A stretch of DNA of 51,908 nucleotides from Rhodoferax sp. (lineage in GTDB: Bacteria > Pseudomonadota > Gammaproteobacteria > Burkholderiales > Burkholderiaceae_C), in contig JAUSNJ010000074.1 of the NCBI GenBank assembly GCA_030645355.1, forward strand, positions 1 through 51,908, given 5' to 3'. Within the stretch, counting starts at the first letter, position 1. Every line of letters starts with the position of its first letter. Positions 1-9,029 of the stretch are shown here, piece by piece. Below the pieces are notes generated by a model. The model saw only the letters and a list, made by a program, of their open reading frames with translations, was not told the DNA's origin and made no database searches. A program made the position numbers and the translations under genes.

Positions 1-1
1 C

Positions 2-2056
2 ACGCTGCTGGCGCTGGCACAGAAGCTCGAGGGCATGACGCGCAACATCGGCATGCACGCCGGGGGCGTGCTGATCGCACCGGGCAAGCTGACCGACTTT
101 TGCCCGCTGTACCAGCAGCCCGGCAGCGAGTCGGCGGTCAGCCAGTATGACAAGGACGATGTGGAGGCCATTGGCCTGGTGAAGTTCGACTTTTTGGGCC
201 TGGCCACGCTGACCATTCTGGAAATCGCGCGCGAGTTCATCATCAAGCGCCACCCGGGTCAGGAGAACTTTGCGTATGAGAACCTGCCGCTGGACGATGC
301 CAAGGTTTACAAGCTGTTCTCGGATGGAAAGACCGAAGCGGTGTTCCAGTTTGAAAGTACCGGCATGCAGCGCATGCTCAAGGACGCCAAGCCGTCGCGC
401 CTGGAAGACCTGATTGCGCTGAACGCGCTGTACCGCCCGGGTCCCATGGACCTGATTCCCAGCTTCGTGGCGCGCAAGCATGGGCGCGAAGAAATCGAAT
501 ACCCACATCCGCTGGTGGCCGAGATGCTGAGCGAGACCTACGGCATCATGGTCTACCAGGAGCAGGTGATGCAGACCGCGCAGATCCTGGGCGGCTACTC
601 GCTGGGCGGCGCCGACATGCTGCGCCGGGCCATGGGCAAGAAGAAGGCCGAGGAGAGGGCCGAACACCGTGCCATCTTCCGCGCCGGTGCCGCCAAGAAC
701 GACATCAGCGAAGCCAAGGCCGACGAAGTTTTTGACTTGATGGAGAAGTTTGCAGGCTACGGCTTCAACAAGTCGCACGCCGCTGCTTACTCGCTGCTGG
801 CCTACCACACCGGCTGGATCAAGGTGCATTACACGGCCGAGTTCTTCTGCGCCAATATGACGGTGGAAATGGATGACACCGACAAGTTGAAGGTCTTGTT
901 TGAAGACGCCGAGAAGATGGGCCTAAGTTTTGAGCCACCCAATATCAACCGCGGTCGCCATCGGTTTGAACCCATTTCCAACAAGGAAATTCGCTACGGC
1001 CTGGGCGCCATCAAGGGCACGGGCCAGCAGGCCATTGACGCCATCGTGGCGGCCCGCGAAGGCAAGGGGCCTACCGGTGAAGCAGGCCCATTCACCAGCC
1101 TGTTTGACTTTGCCCGCCGTGTGGACCGCAGCCGCTTGAACAAGCGCTGCGTGGACGCTTTGATCAAGGCCGGCGCCTTTGACACGCTGCAGCTGAACCG
1201 CGCGTCGCTGTCGGCGTCCATTGACCGGGCCTTTGACTTTGCAGCAGCCAGCGCGGCCAACGCCAACCAGCATGGCCTGTTCGACATGGGCGGTGAGGAT
1301 GACCATGGCTCCAGCACCCAGGAGCCGGACCTGGTGGAGGCCATGCCCTGGGGCATCAAGGAGCGGCTGACCTATGAAAAAACGGCGGTCGGTTTCTACC
1401 TGTCCGGCCACTTGTTTGACGAGGTCACGCTGGAAGTGCGCCGCTTTGCCAAACGCCCGATTGAAGAGCTGATCGACACCCGCGAGCCGCAGTTGCTGGC
1501 CGGCATCGTCACCGACTTCCGCGTCATCAACGGCCAGCGTGGCAAGTTGGCGCTGTTCAAGCTGGACGACAAGTCCGCGATGATCGACGCGCGGGCCGAG
1601 GAAGAGCTGATCAACGCCAACAAGCATTTGTTCAAGGACGACGAACTCATCATTGTCATGGGCAAGGTGCGCGATGACCGCTTCTCGGGTGGCAAGCAGC
1701 TCACCATCACCCAGGTGTGGGACCTGGAGCAGGCGCGCTGCCGCTTTGGTAAATACCTGCGGGTGGCGGTGAATGCCGCGGCAAACGCTGCGGGCAATGG
1801 CGGCACGCCGGATGTGCAAAAACTCTTGCGCGAGTTCCCGGCCAAGCGGGAGCAGACCGAGCAGGGTGAACTGGTGCGCGGTCTGGCCGTGCGCTTTGCG
1901 GTACAGCTGGGTGTGGACCAGGAAATAGCGGGTTGCAAGGGCGCGGAGTTTGATTTGCACCTGGATGACACCGCGCGTTTTTACCCCAGCGACGCGGCGT
2001 TGGCGGGCTGGCGGGCGCAGGCAAACCAGGGCAAGGCGGTGATCGCCTACGAATAG
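2..2056 (+). CDS. dnaE: DNA polymerase III alpha subunit, C-terminal part (5' end outside window)
   Basis: Catalytic subunit of the replicative polymerase. The frame is open from the first bases, so the gene begins upstream; 684 residues are present, roughly the C-terminal 60% of a normal DnaE. Fragment residues 61-67 (KFDFLGL) hold what should be the third palm aspartate (Asp63 here). The fingers and helix-hairpin-helix regions follow (for example GPMDLIPSF, GYGFNKSHAAAYS). QHGLF at about residue 423 fits the internal beta-clamp binding motif, and an OB-fold-like segment starts near residue 495 (LLAGIVTDF). The C-terminus is intact. The PHP domain and first two catalytic aspartates are not in view. 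Identification is secure from the long match to family motifs. Confidence 0.97.
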   Translation, partial: TLLALAQKLEGMTRNIGMHAGGVLIAPGKLTDFCPLYQQPGSESAVSQYDKDDVEAIGLVKFDFLGLATLTILEIAREFIIKRHPGQENFAYENLPLDDAKVYKLFSDGKTEAVFQFESTGMQRMLKDAKPSRLEDLIALNALYRPGPMDLIPSFVARKHGREEIEYPHPLVAEMLSETYGIMVYQEQVMQTAQILGGYSLGGADMLRRAMGKKKAEERAEHRAIFRAGAAKNDISEAKADEVFDLMEKFAGYGFNKSHAAAYSLLAYHTGWIKVHYTAEFFCANMTVEMDDTDKLKVLFEDAEKMGLSFEPPNINRGRHRFEPISNKEIRYGLGAIKGTGQQAIDAIVAAREGKGPTGEAGPFTSLFDFARRVDRSRLNKRCVDALIKAGAFDTLQLNRASLSASIDRAFDFAAASAANANQHGLFDMGGEDDHGSSTQEPDLVEAMPWGIKERLTYEKTAVGFYLSGHLFDEVTLEVRRFAKRPIEELIDTREPQLLAGIVTDFRVINGQRGKLALFKLDDKSAMIDARAEEELINANKHLFKDDELIIVMGKVRDDRFSGGKQLTITQVWDLEQARCRFGKYLRVAVNAAANAAGNGGTPDVQKLLREFPAKREQTEQGELVRGLAVRFAVQLGVDQEIAGCKGAEFDLHLDDTARFYPSDAALAGWRAQANQGKAVIAYE

Positions 2057-2128
2057 CAGCCGCGCTTCCGCACTGCGCGGGTCGCTGCCCCATGAGGGGA
2101 AAACTAGGCAGGGGTACAGGCCCGGTAG

Positions 2129-2179
2129 TTGACAGGGATTCTCGTTTGATTTAAATTACTAACCAATTGGTCATTAATT
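2129..2179 (+). promoter_or_regulatory. Promoter with overlapping palindromic operator for the RND efflux operon
   Basis: TTGACA (2129-2134), a 17-bp spacer and TAAATT (2152-2157) form a good sigma-70 promoter. A 26-bp imperfect inverted repeat, 2154-2179, centres on ACCAATTGGT (2162-2171) and pairs at 11 of 13 positions. It covers the -10 and the likely start site. A repressor of the TetR class is the usual ligand of such sites in front of RND pumps; that identity is inferred, and no regulator gene is adjacent. Confidence 0.6.
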
Positions 2180-2218
2180 AGTCTCCGATACCCCTTAACC
2201 CTCTCAGGTAGTCCCGTC

Positions 2219-3400
2219 ATGCCTCCTAAACCCCTTTCTTTTCCGTTGGCTCTGGTTGCCGCTTCCTTGATGCTCAGCGCCTGTTCCAAGCCGGTCCCCC
2301 CGGAAGAGCCTATTCGGGCCGTCAAAGTCATGACCGTGGGGGTCGACTCCATGCGCTCCGGCGCAGAGTTTGCGGGCGAAGTGAGGGCACGTGTCGAGTC
2401 CCGCCTGGGGTTCCGGGTCGGTGGAAAGATCGTGCGGCGTCAGGCGGAATTGGGTCAACGCGTGAAGGCCGGAGACGTGCTGGCGCAACTGGATCCCCAG
2501 GATTACCAATTGGCGGCTGCGGCGGCCAAGGCCCAGGTGAGCGCAGCCCAGACCAACCGCGATCTGGCAGCGGCCGATTTCAAGCGCTACAAAGAGTTGC
2601 GGGATCAGAATTTCATCAGTGGCGCTGAGCTGGAGCGCCGCGATGCCAGCCTGAAGGCGGCCCAGGCGCAGCTCGATCAGGCCCATGCGCAGGGCACGGC
2701 ACAGGGCAATCAGGCGGCCTACACCACCTTGGTGGCCGACGTGTCGGGCGTGGTGACGGCGGTCGAGGCCGAACCGGGGCAGGTGGTGGCAGCGGGAACT
2801 CCGGTTGTGCGCATTGCACAGGATGGGCCTCGGGATGCGGTTTTTTCGGTTCCGGAAGACAAGGTGGCCCAGATCACCGTGGGTTCGAGCGTGGATGTGC
2901 GGGCGTGGACTGCTACAGAAACCCTCAAGGGAGTGGTGCGTGAGGTGTCGGCCAGTGCCGATCCGGTCACACGAACCTTCGCGGTCAAAGTGGCGTTGCC
3001 GTCCGCAGACGCTTTGAGCTTGGGCAAGACGGTGGCCGTGGTGCCGCATGCGTTTGACCGCAGCGGCGTACAGGTCATCAAGCTACCTACCAGCGCTTTG
3101 CGCCAGGACGGCAAGTCCTCGGCCGTCTGGGTATTGGACAGTGCCAGCATGACCGTCAAACTGCAGCCCATCCAGATCGCAACGGCCGATGGCAATGACG
3201 TGGTAGTGGCCTCAGGCCTGCAGCCTGGCATGCAGGTGGTGTCGGCCGGCGTGCACGTACTGTCGCCCGGTCAGAAGGTCACGGTCTACAAGGAGAAATC
3301 GGCTGCAGCCCTCGTAAATACTGCACAAGGCGCTATGAAGAACATAGCAACTGTTGCGCCGGGAGCAAGCGCTCCGGCCAGTGCAGCGGTTGCGAAGTGA
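2219..3400 (+). CDS. RND efflux periplasmic adaptor (membrane fusion lipoprotein)
   Basis: 393 residues. The N-terminus is a lipoprotein signal with lipobox LSAC (Cys at about residue 22), so the protein should be anchored in the inner membrane and span the periplasm. Order of parts: beta-barrel/lipoyl start (RVGGKIVRRQAELGQRVKAGDVLAQLD), a coiled-coil hairpin (about 95-165, AAKAQVSAAQTNRDLAAADF), second lipoyl half (GVVTAVEAEPGQVV), then beta-barrel. It is the HlyD/AcrA-type partner of the permease that begins 7 nt downstream. The last ~35 residues (after VTVYKEK) are Ala-rich and lie over a degenerate dispersed repeat. No outer-membrane factor is encoded nearby. Substrate unknown. Confidence 0.92.
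   Translation: MPPKPLSFPLALVAASLMLSACSKPVPPEEPIRAVKVMTVGVDSMRSGAEFAGEVRARVESRLGFRVGGKIVRRQAELGQRVKAGDVLAQLDPQDYQLAAAAAKAQVSAAQTNRDLAAADFKRYKELRDQNFISGAELERRDASLKAAQAQLDQAHAQGTAQGNQAAYTTLVADVSGVVTAVEAEPGQVVAAGTPVVRIAQDGPRDAVFSVPEDKVAQITVGSSVDVRAWTATETLKGVVREVSASADPVTRTFAVKVALPSADALSLGKTVAVVPHAFDRSGVQVIKLPTSALRQDGKSSAVWVLDSASMTVKLQPIQIATADGNDVVVASGLQPGMQVVSAGVHVLSPGQKVTVYKEKSAAALVNTAQGAMKNIATVAPGASAPASAAVAK
3293..3352 (-). repeat. Degenerate dispersed repeat, copy 1 (inside the adaptor gene 3' end)
   Basis: Read on the minus strand, this stretch aligns along about 58 positions with 45319-45380. Both have GCTAY-N7-ATAGC, then a run containing ACGAGGGCT, then a GATTT-rich end. Here it is translated as the Ala-rich tail of the efflux adaptor. 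Family assignment is by eye. Confidence 0.5.
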
Positions 3401-3407
3401 GCGCGCC

Positions 3408-6400
3408 ATGAAAGACCAACACATCCACCCTGAAAAAGGGTTCAACCTGTCACGCTGGGCGATTGACCATGCACCGCTGACACGCTTTCTGATGATTGTG
3501 CTGATGGTGCTGGGCACCAACGCATTTTTCCAGTTGGGGCAGGACGAAGACCCGCCGTTCACCTTCCGCTTGATGGTCGTACGCGCCTTCTGGCCGGGTG
3601 CCACGGCGCAGCAGATGGCCGAGCAGGTGGCCGACAAGGTGGAGCGCACCCTGCAGGAAGTGCCCAATGCCGACAAGATTCGCAGTTACTCCAAGCCGGG
3701 TGAGACCACCATCCTGTTTCAGGTCAAGGACTCGACCAGGGCCGCCGACGTGTCCAACATCTGGTACACGGTACGCAAGAAGGTCGGAGACATTCGGGGC
3801 TCCTTGCCCGCCGGCGTTCAGGGCCCGTTCTTCAATGACGAGTTTGGGGATGTTTTTGGCGTGATCTATGCGCTGGAAGCGGATGGATTCAGCGATGCCG
3901 AAGTGAAAACCTTCGCGGACTCCGTGCGGCAAACCTTGCTGCGCGTCACCGACGTCAACAAAGTGGAGTTGATGGGGGTACAGGACGAAAAGCTCTACAT
4001 CGAAATCTCGCAAAAACGCCTGTCGCAGCTGGGGCTGGACATGAACCAGGTGCTGGCGCAACTGGGCCAGCAGAATGCCGTGGAGAGTGCCGGCGCCATT
4101 CAGACGCCGCTGGATGTGGTCCAGGTGCGGGTGGCAGGCCAGTTTCAGGCGGTGGAGCAACTCAGTGCCATGCCGATCCGGGGCAGCTCGGGCAACCAGT
4201 TGCGCCTCGGTGATTTTGCCGAGATCAAGCGGGAATACGTAGACCCGCCAGCGGTGAAGGTGCGCCATCAGGGCAAACAGGTGATTGCCCTGGGTGTCTC
4301 CATGGCCAAGGGCGGTGACATCATTGCGCTGGGCAAGGCGCTGGCGGTTGCGACCCAAAAAATTGACGCGACGCTGCCTGCGGGCATCCACCTGGTTAAG
4401 GTGCAGGACCAGCCCGCCGCGGTGGCGAAGTCGGTCAACGAATTCATTGGTGTGCTGATCGAGGCCATTGCCATCGTGTTGACGGTGAGCTTTATCAGCC
4501 TGGGGCTGCACAAGCGCAGCGGCAGCACCCACTGGTACAACCGTTACTACGTCGACCTTCGCCCCGGCCTGGTCGTGGGGATCACGATCCCGCTGGTGAT
4601 GGCGGTCACGTTTCTGGGCATGGGCTACTGGGGCATTGGCCTGCACAAGATATCGCTGGGCTCGCTGATCATTGCGCTGGGCCTGCTGGTGGACGACGCC
4701 ATCATTGCGGTGGAGATGATGGTGCGCAAGATGGAGGAGGGCTGGGACAAGGTGCGTGCCGCCACCTTCGCCTATGAGATCACGGCCATGCCCATGCTGA
4801 CGGGCACGTTGATCACGGCCGTGGGTTTTCTGCCCATCGGCATTGCCAAGTCGGCCACGGGTGAGTACACCTTTGCCATTTTTGGTGTGACCGTGCTGGC
4901 GCTGGTGTTGAGCTGGCTGGTGTCGGTGTATTTCGTGCCCTACATGGGTACGGTGATCCTGAAGGTCAAGCCGCATGGCGTGGGCGACGAACCCCATGAG
5001 TTGTTCGACACGCCGTTCTACAACACATTCCGCAAGACCGTGAACTGGTGTGTGGAGCACCGCTGGATAACCATCGGCATCATGCTGCTGAGTTTTGCCG
5101 CGGGTATTGCGGGCATGGGCCGTGTGCAGCAACAGTTCTTCCCGGATTCCGCGCGGCCCGAAATCCTGCTGGACGTCTGGTATCCGGAGGGCACATCGTT
5201 TGCCGCCAATGAATTGACCACCAAACGCGTGGAAGCCCGATTGCTGCAGGAGCCGGGAGTTGACACCGTGAGTACCTGGGTGGGCTCTGGTGTGCCGCGT
5301 TTCTACTTGCCGCTGGACAATATTTTCACGCAGAGCAATGTGTCGCAATTCATCATCGTGCCCAAGGATCTGAAGCTGCGGGAGCCCTTGCGCATCAAGC
5401 TGCCGGCCCTGATTGCCCAGGAGTTTCCCGAAATACGGGCCCGGATCAAGATACTGCCCAATGGCCCGCCTGTCGCGTACCCCGTGCAGTTCCGGGTGGT
5501 GGGCCAGGACCCGGTGGTGCTGCGCGAGCGTGCCGACGAGGTCAAAACGGTCATGCGGGCCAGCAGCAATACCCGCGGGGTCAACGACAACTGGAATGAA
5601 TCCATCAAGTCGATCCGCCTGGACATTGACCAGACCAAGGCCCGCGCGCTGGGTGTTTCCAGCCAGAGCATTGCCCAGGCGTCCAAGACCATGTTCGGCG
5701 GCACGACCGTGGGCCAATACCGCGAGGGCGACAAGCTGATCGACATCGTGCTGCGCCAACCGCAGGACGAACGCAACACGATCACCGACGTTGCCAACGC
5801 CAACCTGCCAACCGCGAGTGGCAAATCGATTCCGTTGACGCAAATTGCCACGCCGTCGTTTGCCTGGGAGCCCGGTGTGATGTGGCGTGACAACCGGGAC
5901 TACGCCATCACGGTGCAGTCGGACATTGTGGAAGGCTTGCAGGGCGCCACGGTGACCGCTGAACTTCTGCCCGCGTTGCGTGCGTTGGAAGCGGGCTGGA
6001 AGAGCAAGGGCTTGCTGAACTACCGCATTGAGGTGGCCGGTGCCGTGGAAGAGAGCAGCAAGGGCTCAGCATCGATTGCCGCAGGCATACCAATCATGCT
6101 GTTCATCACTTTCACCCTGTTGATGCTCCAGTTGCACAGCTTCAGTCGCGCCATGCTGGTATTTCTGACCGGCCCGCTGGGCATCGCCGGTGTGGCCGCG
6201 GCCTTGCTGGTGTCCGGGCGTCCGTTTGGCTTTGTGGCGCTGCTGGGCGTCATTGCCCTGATGGGCATGATCCAGCGCAACTCGGTGATCCTGATCGACC
6301 AGATTGAGCAGGACCGGATTGCCGGTGTGCCGGTTTGGGACGCCATTGTGGAGTCGGCGGTGCGGCGCCTGCGCCCCATCGTGTTGACCGCTGCGGCTGC

Positions 6401-6563
6401 CGTTCTGGCGATGATTCCGTTGTCGCGCTCGGTTTTTTGGGGACCAATGGCTGTCTCCATCATGGGTGGGCTGATTGTCGCCACGGTTTTGACCTTGCTG
6501 GCACTGCCGGCCATGTACGCCGCCTGGTTCCGGGTGAAGCGTGAAACACCGGCATTTTCCTGA
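3408..6563 (+). CDS. RND efflux permease (AcrB/HAE1 superfamily)
   Basis: 1051 residues, normal for an RND pump: proton-driven export of small molecules from membrane or periplasm through a trimer. Architecture: TM1 near residues 22-42, large periplasmic loop, TM2-7, second loop, TM8-12. TM4 carries the proton-relay pair Asp429-Asp430 (LLVDDAIIAVE). In TM10 the usual lysine position is Arg957 (MIQRNSVILID), which I recall in some subfamilies. The ATG at 3408 is chosen because it lies 7 nt after the adaptor stop and gives the usual MFNLSRWA-type start; a frame extension upstream overlaps the adaptor. Co-transcribed with the adaptor. The hydrophobic-amphiphile (drug/solvent) class is more likely than heavy-metal, but substrate is not decidable. 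Confidence 0.94.
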   Translation: MKDQHIHPEKGFNLSRWAIDHAPLTRFLMIVLMVLGTNAFFQLGQDEDPPFTFRLMVVRAFWPGATAQQMAEQVADKVERTLQEVPNADKIRSYSKPGETTILFQVKDSTRAADVSNIWYTVRKKVGDIRGSLPAGVQGPFFNDEFGDVFGVIYALEADGFSDAEVKTFADSVRQTLLRVTDVNKVELMGVQDEKLYIEISQKRLSQLGLDMNQVLAQLGQQNAVESAGAIQTPLDVVQVRVAGQFQAVEQLSAMPIRGSSGNQLRLGDFAEIKREYVDPPAVKVRHQGKQVIALGVSMAKGGDIIALGKALAVATQKIDATLPAGIHLVKVQDQPAAVAKSVNEFIGVLIEAIAIVLTVSFISLGLHKRSGSTHWYNRYYVDLRPGLVVGITIPLVMAVTFLGMGYWGIGLHKISLGSLIIALGLLVDDAIIAVEMMVRKMEEGWDKVRAATFAYEITAMPMLTGTLITAVGFLPIGIAKSATGEYTFAIFGVTVLALVLSWLVSVYFVPYMGTVILKVKPHGVGDEPHELFDTPFYNTFRKTVNWCVEHRWITIGIMLLSFAAGIAGMGRVQQQFFPDSARPEILLDVWYPEGTSFAANELTTKRVEARLLQEPGVDTVSTWVGSGVPRFYLPLDNIFTQSNVSQFIIVPKDLKLREPLRIKLPALIAQEFPEIRARIKILPNGPPVAYPVQFRVVGQDPVVLRERADEVKTVMRASSNTRGVNDNWNESIKSIRLDIDQTKARALGVSSQSIAQASKTMFGGTTVGQYREGDKLIDIVLRQPQDERNTITDVANANLPTASGKSIPLTQIATPSFAWEPGVMWRDNRDYAITVQSDIVEGLQGATVTAELLPALRALEAGWKSKGLLNYRIEVAGAVEESSKGSASIAAGIPIMLFITFTLLMLQLHSFSRAMLVFLTGPLGIAGVAAALLVSGRPFGFVALLGVIALMGMIQRNSVILIDQIEQDRIAGVPVWDAIVESAVRRLRPIVLTAAAAVLAMIPLSRSVFWGPMAVSIMGGLIVATVLTLLALPAMYAAWFRVKRETPAFS

Positions 6564-6665
6564 GTTTTTCCTGTTCAACCCGGCGCGGCGTCACATCTTT
6601 ATGCTTCCGGCCTTAAAGTGGGGCGCCCGCTGCAGGTTAAAATAGCAGGTTGACCAATTTCAATT

Positions 6666-6728
6666 GGGTGGTCAGAGTCCGGCAGACAGCGTCTGCAAGA
6701 GACGATTGACCGCCCATTTTGTTTTTTT
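6666..6728 (+). terminator. Two-arm hairpin and T-tract directly before tRNA-Leu
   Basis: GGGTGGTCA (6666-6674) can pair with TGACCGCCC (6707-6715, one G-U pair). Enclosed is a perfect hairpin GCAGAC-AGC-GTCTGC (6682-6696). TTTTGTTTTTTT follows (6717-6728) and runs straight into the first base of the tRNA. An alternative hairpin CCAATT-TC-AATTGG (6654-6667) would compete with the 5' arm. It may end the efflux operon or a short RNA starting from a TAAAAT box at 6638-6643. Confidence 0.55.
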
Positions 6729-6815
6729 GCGCGGGTGGCGAAATTGGTAGACGCACCAGGTTTAGGTCCTGACGCTGGCAACAGTGTGGGGGTTCGAGTC
6801 CCCCCCCGCGCACCA
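6729..6815 (+). tRNA. tRNA-Leu (anticodon UAG)
   Basis: 87 nt. Acceptor stem GCGCGGG (6729-6735) pairs with CCCGCGC (6805-6811), discriminator A, encoded CCA at 6813-6815. The loop TTTAGGT gives anticodon UAG. The D-arm has the Leu form (GGCGAAATTGGTAGACGC), there is a long variable arm as in class II tRNAs, and the T-arm contains GTTCGAGTC. The top pair of the anticodon stem (C/A) is not Watson-Crick. Confidence 0.97.
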
Positions 6816-6852
6816 CTTTGAATATCAGATTAGTTAGTTTAGGAGATCGACC

Positions 6853-8163
6853 ATGGCCGTTACTGTAGAAACTCTGGACAAGCTGGAGCGAAAGATCACG
6901 CTGACTCTGCCCGTCGGCGTCATCCAGACTGAAGTGGATTCGCGCCTGCGCAAGCTGGCCCGCACCGTCAAGATGGACGGTTTTCGTCCCGGTAAAGTTC
7001 CCATGAACGTGGTGGCACAGCGCTATGGCTATTCTGTGCACTATGAAGTGATGAACGACAAGGTGGGCCAGGCCTTTGCTGCTGCGGCCAACGAGGCCGC
7101 GCTGCGTGTTGCCGGCCAACCCCGCATCACCGAGAGTCAGGCTTCTCCCGAGGGACAGATGGCATTTGATGCCATATTTGAGGTGTTCCCGGAAGTCAAA
7201 ATTGGCGATCTGTCCAGTGCCGAAGTGGAGAAGGTCAGTGCCGAAGTCACCGACGCTGCGATCGACAAGACGGTTGAAATCCTGCGCAAGCAGCGCCGCA
7301 CCTTTGCGCTGCGCGCCAAGGACGCTCCTGCACAAGACACCGACCGCGTGGTGGTGGATTTTGAAGGCAAGATCGATGGCGAGCCCTTTGCGGGTGGCAA
7401 GGCTGAAGACTACCAGTTCATCGTCGGCGATGGCCAGATGCTCAAGGAATTCGAAGAGGCGGTTCGCGGCATGAAGCTGGGTGAGAGCAAGACCTTTCAG
7501 CTGGCGTTCCCAGCCGATTACCATGGCCAGGACGTGGCCGGCAAGACTGCTGACTTCATGGTCACCGTGAAGAAAATCGAAGCGGCCCATTTGCCCGAAG
7601 TGGATGGCGCCTTGGCCAAGTCACTGGGTATTGCAGACGCAACCGTCGAAGGCTTGCGCGGTGATATTCGCAAGAATCTGGAACGCGAAGTGAAACACCG
7701 CCTGCTGTCACGCAACAAGCAAGTTGCCATGGAAGCTTTGGTGTCCAAGGCCGAGCTCGACTTGCCGAAATCCAGTGTGCAGTCCGAGTTGGAGCGCATG
7801 ATTGAAAGCGCCCGTGCGGACCTGAAACAGCGTGGTGTCAAGGACGCCGACAAGGCCCCCATCCCTGATGACATCTTCCGTCCGCAGGCTGAGCGCCGCG
7901 TGCGCCTGGGCCTGGTGGTGGCGGAGCTGGTTCGCGCCAACGCACTGCACGCCAAGCCCGAGCAAATCAAGTCCCACATCGACGAACTGGCTGCCAGCTA
8001 CGAAAAGCCGGCCGATGTGGTGCGCTGGTACTACGGCGACAACCGCCGCATGGCCGAGGTGGAAGGTGTCGTAATTGAGAACAACGTGACAGAATTCATT
8101 TTGTCCACCGCAAAGGTAAGCGAAAAGGCCATTTCGTTTGACGAACTGATGGCCCAGAACTGA
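6853..8163 (+). CDS. tig: Trigger factor, ribosome-associated chaperone/prolyl isomerase
   Basis: 436 residues, the usual length. It binds the ribosome exit tunnel and protects nascent chains. The ribosome-docking signature appears near residues 42-48 (GFRPGKVP). The FKBP-type PPIase domain spans about 150-245 (DRVVVDFEGKIDG...FAGGKAEDYQFIVG), and a helical C-terminal domain follows. AGGAGA is 7 nt before the ATG. It heads the conserved tig-clpP-clpX-lon order, with clpP 137 nt downstream behind a large stem-loop. Confidence 0.97.
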   Translation: MAVTVETLDKLERKITLTLPVGVIQTEVDSRLRKLARTVKMDGFRPGKVPMNVVAQRYGYSVHYEVMNDKVGQAFAAAANEAALRVAGQPRITESQASPEGQMAFDAIFEVFPEVKIGDLSSAEVEKVSAEVTDAAIDKTVEILRKQRRTFALRAKDAPAQDTDRVVVDFEGKIDGEPFAGGKAEDYQFIVGDGQMLKEFEEAVRGMKLGESKTFQLAFPADYHGQDVAGKTADFMVTVKKIEAAHLPEVDGALAKSLGIADATVEGLRGDIRKNLEREVKHRLLSRNKQVAMEALVSKAELDLPKSSVQSELERMIESARADLKQRGVKDADKAPIPDDIFRPQAERRVRLGLVVAELVRANALHAKPEQIKSHIDELAASYEKPADVVRWYYGDNRRMAEVEGVVIENNVTEFILSTAKVSEKAISFDELMAQN

Positions 8164-8197
8164 GTGCGGATTCGCTGAAACAGCGGACCCATTCTTT

Positions 8198-8247
8198 GCA
8201 TGTGGGGCTTGGACAGGGCTTGTAGTCCTGTAGGCAAGCCCCATTTG
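8198..8247 (+). terminator. Large inverted repeat between tig and clpP
   Basis: GGGGCTTG (8204-8211) pairs with CAAGCCCC (8235-8242), and nested ACAGG (8213-8217) pairs with CCTGT (8227-8231). The outer flanks continue with a weaker match. No T-tract follows, so it may be a processing or stability element, or a partial terminator, rather than a strong intrinsic terminator. Confidence 0.5.
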
Positions 8248-8300
8248 CATTCAGGATCTGGTTTTTTTCGTTACAGTCAGTACTGTTTTTTGGAGACGCT

Positions 8301-8930
8301 ATGAATGTGAAGTATGGTGCGGTAGGCAGCATGGAAACGCAGGGTTTGGGCATGGTCCCCATGGTGATCGAGCAATCGGGCAGGGGCGAGCGCTCGTACG
8401 ATATTTACTCGCGGCTGCTCAAGGAGCGTGTCATTTTCCTGGTGGGCCCGGTGAATGATCAGGTCGCCAATCTGGTTGTCGCCCAGCTGCTGTTCCTGGA
8501 AAGTGAAAATCCTGACAAGGATATTTCTTTCTACATCAACTCACCCGGTGGCTCGGTCAGTGCGGGCATGGCGATTTTCGACACCATGAATTTCATCAAG
8601 CCGGAAGTGTCGACACTGTGCATCGGCATGGCGGCCAGCATGGGCGCGTTCCTGCTGGCGGCAGGTGCGAAGGGCAAGCGGTTTTCCCTGCCGAATTCCA
8701 AAGTCATGATCCACCAGCCGTCTGGTGGCAGCCAGGGGCAGGCTACTGAAATCGAAATCCAGGCCCGCGAAATCCTGAAGACCCGTGAGCAGCTCAACAA
8801 GATTCTGGCCGAGCGCACCGGCCAGTCACTTGAGCGCATTGCGCGCGACACCGAACGCGACTATTACATGTCGGCCGACGAATGCAAAGACTATGGACTG
8901 ATTGATCAGGTGATTTCCAAACGCGTCTGA
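8301..8930 (+). CDS. clpP: ClpP, ATP-dependent protease proteolytic subunit
   Basis: 209 residues. It forms the tetradecameric serine-protease barrel that receives substrates from ClpX (next gene) or ClpA (37721-40048 in this window). Catalytic triad: Ser113 (GMAASMGAF), His138 (MIHQPSGG) and Asp187 (TERDYYMS). TTTGGAG lies 8 nt before the ATG. The N-terminal residues before the axial loop are short and processed in relatives. A strong terminator follows, so clpX is probably expressed from its own signal or by readthrough. Confidence 0.98.
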   Translation: MNVKYGAVGSMETQGLGMVPMVIEQSGRGERSYDIYSRLLKERVIFLVGPVNDQVANLVVAQLLFLESENPDKDISFYINSPGGSVSAGMAIFDTMNFIKPEVSTLCIGMAASMGAFLLAAGAKGKRFSLPNSKVMIHQPSGGSQGQATEIEIQAREILKTREQLNKILAERTGQSLERIARDTERDYYMSADECKDYGLIDQVISKRV

Positions 8931-8952
8931 TCGCATCCACCGTTCACCCCGG

Positions 8953-8986
8953 CGGTGCCTTGCGGCGATGCAGGCACCGTTTTTTT
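8953..8986 (+). terminator. Intrinsic terminator after clpP
   Basis: CGGTGCC (8953-8959) pairs with GGCACCG (8973-8979) and is followed by seven Ts (8980-8986). It stands 44 nt before clpX, separating the two genes transcriptionally, at least in part. Confidence 0.85.
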
Positions 8987-9029
8987 ATTTGAGTATCATT
9001 CGGACATCTTCCGAAAAGGCGAGCGTCAC

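Noticed and set aside
3450..5843. Long minus-strand open frame (797 codons) opposite the RND permease
   Set aside because: Composition is His/Gln-rich shadow of a conserved GC-rich gene on the other strand, without any family motif or ribosome site.
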